64,000 bases of DNA from Knufia peltigerae (lineage: Eukaryota > Ascomycota > Eurotiomycetes > Chaetothyriales > Trichomeriaceae), in assembly GCA_030247855.1 (NCBI GenBank), contig JAPDRN010000039.1:62001-126000 (forward strand), written 5' to 3'. Numbering within the stretch: the stretch's first letter is position 1; the number at the start of each line of letters is the position of its first letter. The notes beneath the pieces are model-generated. The model was not told the origin of the DNA. It saw only the letters and a program-made list of their open reading frames with translations, and did not search any database. Positions 54,116-64,000 of this stretch are shown here, in pieces. The position numbers and the translations under genes are program-made.

Positions 54116-55394
54116 ATCTAAATGTGCTGACGAGGATCACGGAGAGTCTTTCGGTTCAATCTCATAGTGTTTCCTGTCCCTATTTCGATTGGGTGTGAGG
54201 TCACGGTGTTTATTTCACAACTCATATCCACAAATAACACCTTGGGTTCGTTTCGCACTTGGGAACCTGTGGGTTGGTGAGGACGGAGAGACAGACTGAT
54301 ATACTGTACGTGCGGAATGCGGAGTACTTGCCTTCTGATCGATGTCGCTCCCGGCTACCGCGAAGAGATCAACAAGTTCGGGTCAAGTACCAAGGAACTC
54401 GTGCCGTGGCCGTGGGTACTCGTATCTCGAGGGAGTTACCTACAGTAGGTGGATTTGACGACAACTAATCCCGCATGGAATTTGGTAAGCCGTGAATCAT
54501 CAAAACAGTTTCCCATGCGGGGGGGAGGACGAGCACGGAGTAGAGGAAGTTTGCCTAGTAAGGTAATCGTGATTTGATGTCTGGTTCGCCGTTCGCTCGT
54601 CGAGGACCCTGTACTGTATGTAGCTCCCCCTCCCCTCCCCCCCCCCCCAATCTCGATGATAAGCGAGACATGACGTACTCGTACTCGTACCTAGTACTGT
54701 GATACAGTAGATAGTTATCGCACATATGCCGGGTTCGCTCTCCAGGTTTTTTTGACTCGATTGCCCCCCCGTTGCTTTTCTCCCATTCATGACCGAGAGA
54801 ATGCCGATGACATAAACCCTGTATCTGCCATAACTCACTACTGTATCATGAGTGATATAATGGGCTTCTAAGCCGTTGCATGAGACCTCTCTGACGCAAA
54901 CACATTATCATCGCGACTTTGATTCCGTACGTACGTGACCCCAATTACTTGTTTTTTCCGTACCATGTAGTGAACAAGGGGGGGGGGGGGGGGGGTTAAA
55001 TTTTTTTAAAATGGAAAACTAAGCCCTAAAAAAACCCCCGAACAAAACCCATAATGGCCCACCAAACAAAATTTTACACAAACCAATAAAATTTACANNN
55101 NNNNNNNCCTATAAATCCCCCGCCCTCCCCCCGCGGGGGGGGGCGGGCCCCCCCCAGTAAATGAGTGTACATGGAAAACGAAAGCCTATAAATACCTCCC
55201 TACCTCTCCCCTTCTTCGCCACCCATCAAAAGTGTACACCATACCATGACAATGTCAACCCAATATTGACATCTCAACGAGTACCACCAAAAGACACCCG
55301 ACATACCACATTCACACACATACAAACACATTCACAAATACAAAGTTACTACCAACCAGAGAAAACAAAAAACAAAAACAAAAACAAAAACAAA
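54116..55394. other. Intergenic region with assembly gap and low-quality flanks
   Basis: No gene was seen. Runs of C (near 54635-54648) and an 18-base G run (54978-54995) precede ten Ns at 55098-55107 and a C/G homopolymer stretch at 55118-55156. The last 150 bp before 55394 are rich in CA and AAAC repeats (AAAAAC units at 55365-55393), probably the leader of the small gene that follows. Confidence 0.6.
55098..55107. other. Assembly gap (10 Ns)
   Basis: Ten unknown bases. Sequences on both sides look like two versions of the same stretch (see findings), so the true gap may be zero or negative. Confidence 0.95.
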
Positions 55395-55726
55395 ATGACA
55401 TTTTCAAAAACTCAACCACATCCTCACACCCAAAAAGAAAAATTACCAGAATACTTGCAGAGGGAAATCGACAAGGCGGAGGAAGAAAGGTATATATATG
55501 AAGATTCATGGACCAGAAAGGACAGAATGTATGATCACCATTCATCTACCCACCTGCCCACTCACAAAAACAAAACTAACCAGCACTCAGTGCATATACT
55601 CATCTCGACGATGAAAAAAGCAAGGCCACTGAAGTAAAAGAGGTCGAACGTGAGACCACCACCACGAAATCACCACCACCATCAAAAGAAAAGGAAGGCG
55701 AAGAAAGTACAAGCACAAAATCATGA
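55395..55726 (+). CDS. Small hydrophilic protein, unrecognised
   Basis: Two exons, 55395-55489 and 55591-55726. The 101-bp intron has a GTATAT donor, a CTAAC branch and a CTCAG acceptor. They give 76 residues made almost only of Glu, Lys, Thr, Ser, Pro, Gln and His (MTFSKTQPHPHTQKEKLPEY, then EIDKAEEER and a KSPPPSKEKEGEESTS tail). No domain, signal peptide or membrane segment is visible; it is probably disordered. The clean splice and the AAAC-rich leader typical of highly expressed fungal transcripts favour a real gene, but its length leaves doubt. Confidence 0.5.
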
Positions 55727-56185
55727 AGTGGACCCAAGAAGGGAAAGAATGGTTACCGAAGCCAACCTTTCTGAAAGGCGGCCGATAGACATCATATTCC
55801 TACGTACACCACCATCTTTTCGACAACTCCGATCCATCATCAACACACTTTCTCTCTCTCTCCGATATCGAACCTTTTAACTCCATATCCGAACCAGTCT
55901 GAAAAAAAAGTAATCCTAATTTACATAGAGACGGCAACCCCGACCTTGCCATCAACAACATCAACAACAAGGCAGTTGGGGGTATGAAGGAAATGAAATG
56001 GAAAAAAAAAGGGTCGTTGGCTAAGCAGACTGTCTTCTTCTTTTTTGCCGACAATGAATGCGCCTGAACCCATATAAACGGCAGCCATGAATCATAAAAA
56101 AATTTGGTATAAGTTGTATCCCATAGTATAATGATGAAAAAAACAAAAGGAAAATTTGTGGACAAGACCAAAAAAAGCAACACTT
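55727..56185. other. Convergent intergenic region, no gene seen
   Basis: About 460 bp between the stops of the small hydrophilic protein and the disordered protein. It is AT-rich with poly(A) and poly(T) tracts near 55900-56050. Confidence 0.45.
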
Positions 56186-57748
56186 TTATCGTACAAAGAT
56201 AGTAGCGTATCCAGTTCCCCAGTTGTTCCCGTTCGACGAGAAGGAGTCATCGCTGTCGGCCACCTTGTGCCGGAGATGATGGTGGTGTCCATACTTGATG
56301 GACTGTGGGGAAGGACCGCGACAGTGAACCAAGACTGGCTTGGCCTTTTGGACCGGTTCGAACGTGCGGATCTCACTGATCTCCGTCACGGAGTCGAACA
56401 AGTCGTATTCGGTCTGATTGTCGTCGTTGTCGTCACCGCAGAAGTCGAACGTGAACGTAGACACGGTTGAGATGCTGGCCAACGTCGGGATCGTGCTGCT
56501 CGGTGAGGGGTGTTGTTGTCGTTGTTGCATGGCGGCACGTGGCGAAGGCTGGGCCGCCCGATCGACGTGGAAGTGGGGTCGGATCTGCTTGCCGTGCGAA
56601 AAGGGTAGGGAGAAGGACGGGACCGGGGGTCGCGTCGTGGGGGGTTGACGAGGAGCCGGGGTAGGCGTGTCTTGGTAGTGCAGCGCACGTTCTTGGAACG
56701 TCGGAGAGTTGGGAAGGGACCAGTCGAACTCGTCGCTGTCTTCAGAGTCATACATGAGCCCGGGCGGTGTCGAAGGGGTGTCCATCTCCTCGACCTCGCC
56801 GAGGTTGGACCGGAAGCGCGCCCGTGGGATCGACAAGAAACATGTCGTCGAGCTGACGCTGGGGTTGGACTTGTGCTCGCTGTGAACGCGTCGGAAACGC
56901 TCAAACTCTGGAGATGAACAGCACTTGCAGATGATCACCCCAGGGGGACAGTGGCAATCTTTGGCCGACGCGTCGTCCCGGATCTGAATCGGGGTTGGTC
57001 TGTGAGAGTTGTGAGACGCGTTCGAGAGAGCCGAGAATCTCCAAGAGTTTCTCATCGAGAATGACGCGGGGTAAGAGGCATTGTCGAACGCTTGGTTCTC
57101 ATGCTGTAGGATGCTCGCACGTGCATCATGTGGCAACGGTGTGAGATAGCTCGAATCCTCGACGACTTCAAAGGATGGATCGAGAACTCCGCTCAAGTAC
57201 ATGGACAGTCTCTTGCGATCAAGTTCTCCTTGACCATCGAGCCATTGGCTCTTTCGATACGAAGATCTTTTGGCCAAGACATCGTTTTGGGCAGCAGGCT
57301 CTTCCTCAATCGCAGGCTCTCGGTCCTCGGGAGGGGCGTCTACGACAATGTTGTATTCAGGTACCAACACCGAAGAGGCCCTGACGGACGGTGGAGGTAC
57401 CCCGAGGTGTGTGCCCTGACTAGGTGCCTCATAGTCTGTGGCGAAATGTGGAAAGGGTTCTTCGTCGAGCTCTGTGGGTGACGGCAAGGATTGCTCAAAC
57501 CCAAGCAAAGGAGATGATGTTGTATACGGTTGATTGGCCTCGATCAGCTTCTTCTTGCGTAGCTTCAGTGGAGGAGGACGCAAGCGTTGAACATCCGAGA
57601 GTCGGTGCTTCGAACCGGGCTCGGTGCTGTCCATAGCAACCATCCTTTGTTGTTCACTCAAGACCATCCTAGTAGTATTGCCTCTGTTCACCGGCGGGGT
57701 AGGCGGCATAGGAAACAGAGAGAATCCCGTCTGGTCTAATTGGTCCAT
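56186..57748 (-). CDS. Disordered protein with a Cys-rich CxC motif, unknown function
   Basis: Single exon; the first ATG at 57748 gives 520 residues. Most of the chain is Pro/Ser/Gln/His-rich and probably unstructured. Conserved-looking islands are the N-terminal FSLFPMPPTPPVNRGN, a basic KLRKKKLIEA, and KRSSYRKSQWLDGQGELDRK. A compact DCHCPPGVIICKCCSSPEFE contains five Cys in fourteen residues, which could bind metal. The aromatic/acidic end STFTFDFCGDDNDDN and a His-run YGHHHHLRHK follow. There is no signal peptide or membrane segment. I do not recognise a family; a signalling or RNA/DNA-associated scaffold is conceivable. The long leader upstream (to about 58160) may be 5' untranslated. 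Confidence 0.75.
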   Translation of the reverse strand: MDQLDQTGFSLFPMPPTPPVNRGNTTRMVLSEQQRMVAMDSTEPGSKHRLSDVQRLRPPPLKLRKKKLIEANQPYTTSSPLLGFEQSLPSPTELDEEPFPHFATDYEAPSQGTHLGVPPPSVRASSVLVPEYNIVVDAPPEDREPAIEEEPAAQNDVLAKRSSYRKSQWLDGQGELDRKRLSMYLSGVLDPSFEVVEDSSYLTPLPHDARASILQHENQAFDNASYPASFSMRNSWRFSALSNASHNSHRPTPIQIRDDASAKDCHCPPGVIICKCCSSPEFERFRRVHSEHKSNPSVSSTTCFLSIPRARFRSNLGEVEEMDTPSTPPGLMYDSEDSDEFDWSLPNSPTFQERALHYQDTPTPAPRQPPTTRPPVPSFSLPFSHGKQIRPHFHVDRAAQPSPRAAMQQRQQHPSPSSTIPTLASISTVSTFTFDFCGDDNDDNQTEYDLFDSVTEISEIRTFEPVQKAKPVLVHCRGPSPQSIKYGHHHHLRHKVADSDDSFSSNGNNWGTGYATIFVR

Positions 57749-60378
57749 AGCAAAGTTTCCGAGCACACTCGAGGCCTCGTTGGTCGAGCAGATTCGGGTG
57801 GATCTCGAATTCGGCGAGGTACTATGGCGACCAGCGTTGTCTGTGTTATTGTTGTTGTTGTTCTCTGGAGATTGTTGATGGGAAACAATCGATAGGGAAG
57901 ATTGGGAACATCCAGGCTTTTGAACGGAATGTAATTGATCAACGACGCAAAGATAGGGGATGGGTGCAGGGGAGAGTCCGTGGGGAGAATGCGAACGTCA
58001 AAGGGAATTGTTACCGCTGATTGTAGCATTTTGGTAGATGAGAACACGTCAGGCGAGGAAGAGAGTGAGATTTGTTTTCCTGCTGTTGGAGCTTGGTAGA
58101 GGCCGAGATTGCAGAGCAGGATGCACCATGAGGTCTGTGTGAGGTCTGCTCTGCCACCAACAACCACACAAGAGATCAGTAGAGTGCGCGGCCAATCAAC
58201 TCACCTGACAGCTGACGGTGGTGTCAATTCTGTTGTGAAGACGTCAAGAGCTTTTCAAGAGCTTTTGCCTGCCAGTTCGCCGTAGAATCAATCTGCGAAC
58301 GGCTCTAACGACAGCTACTGACTGCTGCCATCGCCATAGGTATCATCACATTGACATCTGAGGTTGCTGTTCTTGCGTACCACATCGCAATAAACAGTGC
58401 GTACTTCGAGTGGCTATATGAGCACACCATTCCCCGTCAGGTTCTAGGTTGCAGCCTTCAATCTTTCTTGAAAGAATCCATGTTTCAGCCTGAGGATATC
58501 CTCCGATCTAGCTCAGGTCGGGAAGGAAATAGGCATGATGGGGTACAGCTGTTGAAGAGTCTGTCACGGGAGGCTGTGAAGTGATTCTAGCTGGCAGCTG
58601 TCTTTGGGGTTGTTGACACTAATTACTACACGTGATATCAAAACATTACTATTCCTTTTTGGGACGAACCCGTTGAGGCTGTCAACACCAAACGCCGCAG
58701 GCGTTTTCCAGAGTGCCTTGATTGTCTCGAGGTGCAAGTTACCATGACTATGGAACAACAGAAATTGCTGGGCTTTGCTTTGCTGGAGAGATGTGCGCAC
58801 GATCAATTGTATTCGACGAGGACTCGACGGTCGAGTGTGCTGCGAGCACAGACACGTTGCTTGAACAAAGACACAGACGCGAACCTCCTCGACACGGTAC
58901 TGCTCCTACTCGACTCGAGAATCTAGCCTCTTGCGGCTCGGCGAGGATATGATATTTCTGGTGTAGGGTAAAGGCCTGCTGTTGAGAAAACTCGTGCCCG
59001 CGTCGCTGGGTCGGACTATTTCGTGGTCACATTTGAAGAGTCTAGGCAGCATACATTTGAGCTCCGTCTACAAGATCGTATTTTGGACAGATTCTCTTTC
59101 TAGAAACTTTGAAACAGCGCCTCTGCCTCCTGTCGCATAAAGTTGAATTTATAAGTCGCAAAGAATATGATGCTCCTACACGATCTAAAGGTCTTATTCC
59201 ACAACCAAGTCGAGTCTCGCCTCACATGCTCTCACTAGCCATGGACTCAGGTACGGCTCATGGTCTCAATACAAAGTCCATCGTGGGCAACGATAATGAT
59301 GTCAATTCAGCTGCAGCAGTCAAACTACAAAGATATCAGCGTGAACATGCGAGCCATCGGTGACTCTATGCTGCTCAGTGCAGTACAGTCAGAATGATGA
59401 TTATTGAGTCCTGATGTCCCCGCATACGGCTACTACTTTTCATGGCAGGCACTTGACATGAGAAAATTCCTCTTCCCGATTTCACTTATTTCTCTGGATG
59501 TGCCTGACAGCCGCCACGTGGCACTCAAGAGGCCCTCAACTATTTCCGGAGTAAAACTGAAGAATGTGCAGGAAGCTATTGGTGTGACATATCGAAATGA
59601 GCTGCATGGAGAATACGGATTACACCCCGGGCTTGTTCCTCACTCGGTCGCTCGTCTGCGTTATTCGCCTCTCCTACCCTGCCCGAGTCTTGCAGCGATT
59701 CAATACTCCTCCTCGAGTTGATTGTGTCTGTTGACTCCACCAAACAGAAGCAACACTCAAGCATCAATCCAAGCAAATTAGAACGACCGCAAATACATGG
59801 AATCGACGAGCTTGTCCCGACTTTGTCCGGCTCATTGGCCCAACAAGCAGCGATAGGCGCAAGGCTTGGATGCCGCCCAGAGTCTTTGGGGTCTTGGCGC
59901 GGCTCCACAGATAACGAGGCTCGCTAATCTACTACGGCCAACTTCCTTTTCTATGATGCCGCAGTATTTGTGAATTGGGTCCTGGGCCAATGATGGTACT
60001 CAGATGCGTTATCAACCTTCCCCAATGTCTGTCCGGATGTCTTGAACCCATCTAGGTCAAGGTCGAAACTGCCCGGACTTCCAAGACTGAAAATCCTTCA
60101 GGAATGTGCTTCGAGACCGTCTCAACAAGGCGGCATTTTAGTCGTAGTGATTAGAAAGAAAGAAAAATCGACTTCTCTCACATCGTATCCGTTCATCTAG
60201 CGTGGGGATAAGAGGAAACCCCCCCCCCTCTGTCCCCAGACATTGTACCTCGTGGTAGGTGAATGGTATATATCCCTTGATCTCTGGCTCCCTAGATCTT
60301 CCACGTCGTCCTCTTCGTCGATTTACCAATATTCCCGTCAACGAACAGCAGCAGGTCGAAGAAGCCTTCGCAGCAGAA
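57749..60378. other. 2.6-kb region without an assignable gene
   Basis: It lies between the 5' ends of the disordered-protein gene and the ammonium transporter gene, so it is a double promoter region. Short frames exist on both strands, with none showing family features or consistent splicing. The 400 bp next to 57748 may be a long 5' leader. HGATAR-type sites occur at 59851, 59909 and 60009 (the last on the minus strand), but no more often than expected by chance. Confidence 0.45.
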
Positions 60379-61966
60379 ATGGCCACCCCACCGACTCCTG
60401 TACGTTGATCTACTCCAGAGCCTGATGTTGATCTGTTACTGACTCCACCTATGTACATAGCCAGAGTACAACTCGAGTATCCCCAATGGCGGCGACCCCA
60501 AAGCCATGGATGTCAACCTTCCCTACACCGGCCTGGAGTGGGAATACGTCTACCAGGTCATCATGGGCTGCCTGGTCTTCGTCATCGTGCCCGGTATCGG
60601 TCTGCTCTACGGCGGCATGTCACGAAGGAAATCCGCTCTGGCCATGATCTTCCAAGCATGGACCGTCATGGCTGTCTGTTCATTCCAGTGGGCTTTTTGG
60701 GGATTCAGCCTCGCCTTCTCTCGCACCGGTGGCCCATTCATTGGTGACCTTTCGAATTTTGGCATGAAGAATGTGAGTCTTACCGTCTCACTCATCCGCG
60801 AACACTTTTCTCACCCCGGGCGTTATTAGGTCATGGCTGCACCGTCCTGGGGATCCGCCGTCATCCCAGACATCGTTTTCAGCTTCTACGAACTCATGTT
60901 TTGTGCTTGCGCCACCATGATCGTGGTCGGTGGCTCTTTTGAGCGTGGGCGAATCATTCCCTCCATCATCTTCGGGTTCTGCTGGGCCACACTCTGCTAC
61001 TGTCCGATCTCGTATTGGACTTGGAACGCCAATGGCTGGCTCTTCCAGCTTCCCGCCCTGGACTTCGCCGGTGGTGGTCCAGTCCACATTTCCAGCGGCA
61101 CTGCCGGTTTGGCGTATGCTCTTGTCCTCGGCAAGCGCAAGAGGCTCGGTGAGAAGCATGTCCACAAGCCTCACAATGTCACCATCATCTTCCTCGGTAC
61201 CACCCTCATCTGGTTCGGCTGGTTCGGGTTCAACGGCGGTTCGGCCTTGAATGCCAGCATCCGTGCAATGATGGCCGTGTGGAACACCAACTTTGCCGCC
61301 TCCTGCGGTGTGGCTGGATGGGTCATGATGGACTATATCAAAAGGAGAAAGTTCTCCGTTGTGGGAGCATGTGAGGGGGCGATTGCTGGATTGGTTGGCA
61401 TCACCCCTGCGGCAGGCTATGTTTCCGTCTGGTGCGGTGCAGCCATCGGCTTCATCACGGCTATCGTGGTCAACCTGTTCGAGAATGTCAACGACTGGTT
61501 GCACATCGATGATGGCCTCGAGGTCTTCAAGATCCACGGCATTGGCGGCATCTGCGGCGCTTTCCTGACGGGGATTTTTGCATCCTCTTCTGTGTCGGCT
61601 CTCGATGGCGCCACCCTCGCCCCGGGCGCCATTGATGGTGTTGGTAGCCAGATCGCACGACAATTGGCAGAGATCGCTGCTATTGCCAGCTGGTCTTTCA
61701 CCATCTCCTTCATTCTCCTCATGATCTTGAAGTACATTCCAGGCCTCCACCTGAGGGTTGATGACGAGGTGGAAATGATTGGATTGGACATTGATCAGTT
61801 TTCGGATGAAATGGTTGGAGAATGGTCACTGTTCAACGATGAGCACACTGGTCGCCGCGGGTCTTTTGAACAGATCACGCATGGCTTCCCTGCTCGTGGT
61901 ACTACAACAGGCGACGCGACCCCGGAGCAGAAGGTCGAGCCTAAGGCCGAGCCAACTTCGTCTTAG
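60379..61966 (+). CDS. Ammonium transporter (Mep/Amt/Rh family)
   Basis: Exons 60379-60399 (seven codons), 60461-60772 and 60830-61966 give 489 residues with eleven membrane segments, as in yeast Mep proteins. It imports ammonium across the plasma membrane. Family features are the N-terminal GLLYGGMSRRKSALAMIFQA, SWGSAVIPDIVFSFYELMF and YWTWNANGWLFQL. DFAGGGPVHISSGTAGLAYA holds the first pore His, FGWFGFNGGSALNA follows, and the second pore His is in FKIHGIGGICGAFLTGIF. The cytosolic tail is acidic with an enhancer-like segment followed by a Thr/Pro/Glu-rich end. A Mep2-type signalling role is possible but not decidable from sequence. Confidence 0.96.
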
Positions 61967-62889
61967 AGTTTGTAACTGATCGTGCTTTGAATGGTCATCA
62001 CTTAATAGATGGTACACGTGGGGTTTGTTGCTTGGATGAGCGCAGGTGTTACAGTACAGGTTTAGATTAGATGGCTAGAATAGATTAGCAGAGGGTTCTT
62101 GGTGTTGGTGCGATCCTCTTTGCAGGGAATATATTTAATGTATCTGAGCGCTGATCTCAATCCACCCAAAAAAGATTCAGCACGCAATAATGAGTTTATG
62201 TTTTCTAGACACAAGCTTCAAACAGCAACTATCCAGGAATAATGCGACAAAACTCTCGAGAGTAAGACAAAGAAAAGTGTCTGATACAACAATAGCAGTA
62301 TTCCAGGGCTGCGAGTATGATTATCTATGATTGCCTGAATGTAGGTAGCCTCGTGAGCCCAAGTTACGCCTCGGCTACCCTTAGGTAGCTTCAATGCAAG
62401 CTTGCATCACATGTGTATTCTGCATGGTTGGGGCCTGGAATAGCCTCGAGTCAGCCATCTCTGGTTGACATGTCGAGCCCAATGAACTGTGGAAACGAAG
62501 CGGGATGATCATACCTGTAGACCCAGCAAAGGAACAACTTCTGCCTGTTTGAATGGCCGATGGTGCTGTGTTGTACAGTCAGTCACATGCATTGAATCCT
62601 CCAAGCCTTTTTGAATATTCCTTTTTGTATCAACTCGCCGTGAACTTCCAGTCGGATTTACCTGCCTGTCAATTCCACCACATAACATCAGCGCGCAAGA
62701 AATAAATCAACCACATAGAACTGCCATCTTCGGTCACCGTCACCCATTACTGTATCTCTTTTTTTCTCTCTGCGGGGTAAACGGATCTCGAAACGCTGCG
62801 CTGCCTCGTGTCCCACCACCACCAACCACTACCTCCAACGGGTCCCGAACACACTCCTTCTCAGCCTGACTGCGCTCAGAAGCCTCAAG
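61967..62889. other. Intergenic, no gene seen
   Basis: About 920 bp between the ammonium transporter end and the E2 gene start, both on the plus strand. The last 200 bp are pyrimidine-rich (TCTCTTTTTTTCTCTCTGC near 62755), as in many fungal promoters. Confidence 0.45.
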
Positions 62890-63853
62890 ATGTTCGCAGC
62901 AAAGAGATTAGGCAAGGTGAGTACAAGATGAACACCGTCGACACCTTCACCGTTACTCTAGTAACATGCAAAGGCTGACACGTTTGATCTAGGAACTCCA
63001 AAAGGTACGCTTCTTCCTGGCCTGCCCCGTCCCTTGACATTCCCTCTCTCCCCCCCCTCGGCGATCTACTACAAGTTCGATATGCCCAATGTCGCCTCCT
63101 CAGACACAAACAAGTACACTCCATGTGCCACAAGTCTAACGCGGGTGTTTTGCGTGTGTCCATAGGCCAAATATCTCCCTCCGGGCATTGACCTGGTCAA
63201 AGCCGACGACTTTAAAGAATGGCAGGTTGACATTCGGGTCCTCGACTCCAACCCCTTGTATCTCAATCAGATATATCGCCTCAGTTTCATCTTCACCAAC
63301 AATTACCCGATAGGTACGTTTCCTGCAAGGAAGACACAGAGAGAGAGAGCACGAGAGGAAGAGCACGTCTTTTCGGATCTACAAAAACAAACTTAATGTG
63401 CACGCACACAGAGGCTTTTCACTCACGTCTTCCTCCGCAGAACCGCCCGAAGTAACATTCATCTACGTCCCGCCGTCGTCTTCTTCCTCTACCGAACCGA
63501 TCTCAAATACCCAGACACATGCGCAGTCACAGCCACAGTCGCAGCCGCAGTCGCAAACCACCACCACACCCAACACCGGCCGACCCATACCTATCCACCC
63601 TCACATCTACAGCAATGGAATCATCTGTCTGGACCTCCTCGGAAGCGCGGGTTGGTCACCCGTGCAGTCCGTCGAGAGCGTTTGCATGAGCATACAGAGC
63701 ATGTTGACCGGCAACACCAAGAACGAACGACCGCAAGGGGACGAGGCGTTTTGTCAAAGTATGGGAGTGCGAGGACCCAACGGGTGGACCAGGAGCGAGC
63801 GTGGAAGAGGCCTGAGGGGTGTACGGTTCGCCTACGATGACGATACAGTATGA
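62890..63853 (+). CDS. Ubiquitin-conjugating enzyme E2, UBE2W type
   Basis: Four exons: 62890-62916, a 12-nt exon 62993-63004, 63166-63313 and 63441-63853. They total 600 nt, or 199 residues. The UBC fold begins with AKRLGKELQKAKYLPPGIDL and continues with YRLSFIFTNNYPIEPPEVTF (across the last splice). The catalytic core is HPHIYSNGIICLDLLG with the active Cys, followed by WSPVQSVESVCMSIQSML and an end in RFAYDDDTV. HPH in place of the usual HPN, and the terminal DDT, are hallmarks of UBE2W, which ubiquitinates protein N-termini. A Ser/Thr/Gln/Pro-rich insertion of about 35 residues lies between the VTFIYVP strand and the HPH motif. Confidence 0.93.
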
Positions 63854-64000
63854 GTCATGATCGATCGAAGCAAGTAAAGGATGGCGTGGAGTTTGGATAT
63901 CTCAAAGGGTTAAGAAATCACATCCTGGCGAACAAAGGGGGGGGAGGTTTGTGTCTGTGCAGGGGGGTTTCGGAGATTTCACAAACTCGCTTGCACAGGC

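Noticed and set aside
54960..55160. G-quadruplex or telomere-like element formed by the long G and C runs
   Set aside because: The runs flank Ns and sit in sequence that looks like low-quality duplicate reads. They are best explained as assembly artefacts.
59840..60020. GATA-factor sites controlling the ammonium transporter
   Set aside because: Three HGATAR matches in about 530 bp are not more than chance would give on two strands, and none are closely paired.
60788..61750. A 320-codon minus-strand frame opposite the ammonium transporter
   Set aside because: It mirrors a highly codon-biased gene. The sequence is acidic nonsense without domains, while the plus strand is a clear Mep protein.
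1..64000. tRNA, rRNA genes and CRISPR arrays
   Set aside because: No cloverleaf-type sequence with a T-arm consensus was noticed by eye, and no regularly spaced repeats of CRISPR type exist. A covariance-model scan would be needed to exclude tRNAs fully.

Overview
The window is nuclear DNA of a filamentous ascomycete (Pezizomycotina). Genes are separated by a few hundred bases to a few kb. Most have several short introns of about 50-140 bp with GT..AG ends and CTGAC/CTAAC-like branch points. Typical fungal families are present: Zn2Cys6 regulators with a fungal_trans domain, Dal5-like and UNC93-like MFS carriers, GT32 mannosyltransferase and a Mep ammonium transporter. The general look fits Eurotiomycetes, perhaps black-yeast Chaetothyriales, but that placement is inference. 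It is a draft assembly with one run of Ns at 55098-55107. Every spliced model below was joined by hand. Except for the interrupted carboxypeptidase, the summed exon lengths are multiples of three.

Layout. 0-7 kb: tail of a possible gene, a GPI-type serine carboxypeptidase whose frame is broken twice, a small membrane protein with a mitochondrial look, and a 944-residue ankyrin protein. 7-10.8 kb: gene-poor. 10.8-13.6 kb: a convergent sulfur pair, a YeeE/YedE-type sulfur transporter and a TauD/JLP1-type sulfonate dioxygenase. 14-16 kb: S9 peptidase. 17-22.4 kb: three genes of glycolipid and glycoprotein assembly (PIG-L de-N-acetylase, TPT/nucleotide-sugar-type transporter with a 6-nt microexon, GT32 MIPC-synthase-like mannosyltransferase). 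22.9-24.8 kb: MFS sugar-type transporter.

25.6-37.3 kb: SnoaL-like protein, AidB-type acyl-CoA dehydrogenase divergent from acetoacetyl-CoA synthetase, a Dal5-type carrier divergent from a Zn2Cys6 regulator over a shared promoter carrying four CGG direct repeats, and an orphan acidic protein. 37.3-39.8 kb: AT-rich DNA with degenerate repeats. 39.8-54.1 kb: Zn alcohol dehydrogenase, C45 (penicillin acyltransferase-type) N-terminal-nucleophile enzyme, PuuE/HpPgdA-type NodB deacetylase, 2-oxoglutarate Fe(II) oxygenase, UNC93-type carrier, two divergent Zn2Cys6 regulators and an SDR. Together 25-54 kb looks like one or two catabolic or tailoring clusters with their own transporters and regulators but no PKS, NRPS or terpene synthase.

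54-64 kb: the assembly gap, a small hydrophilic protein, a disordered protein with a Cys-rich motif, an ammonium transporter, and a UBE2W-type ubiquitin-conjugating enzyme with a low-complexity insertion. I saw no tRNA, rRNA, CRISPR array or intact transposon.
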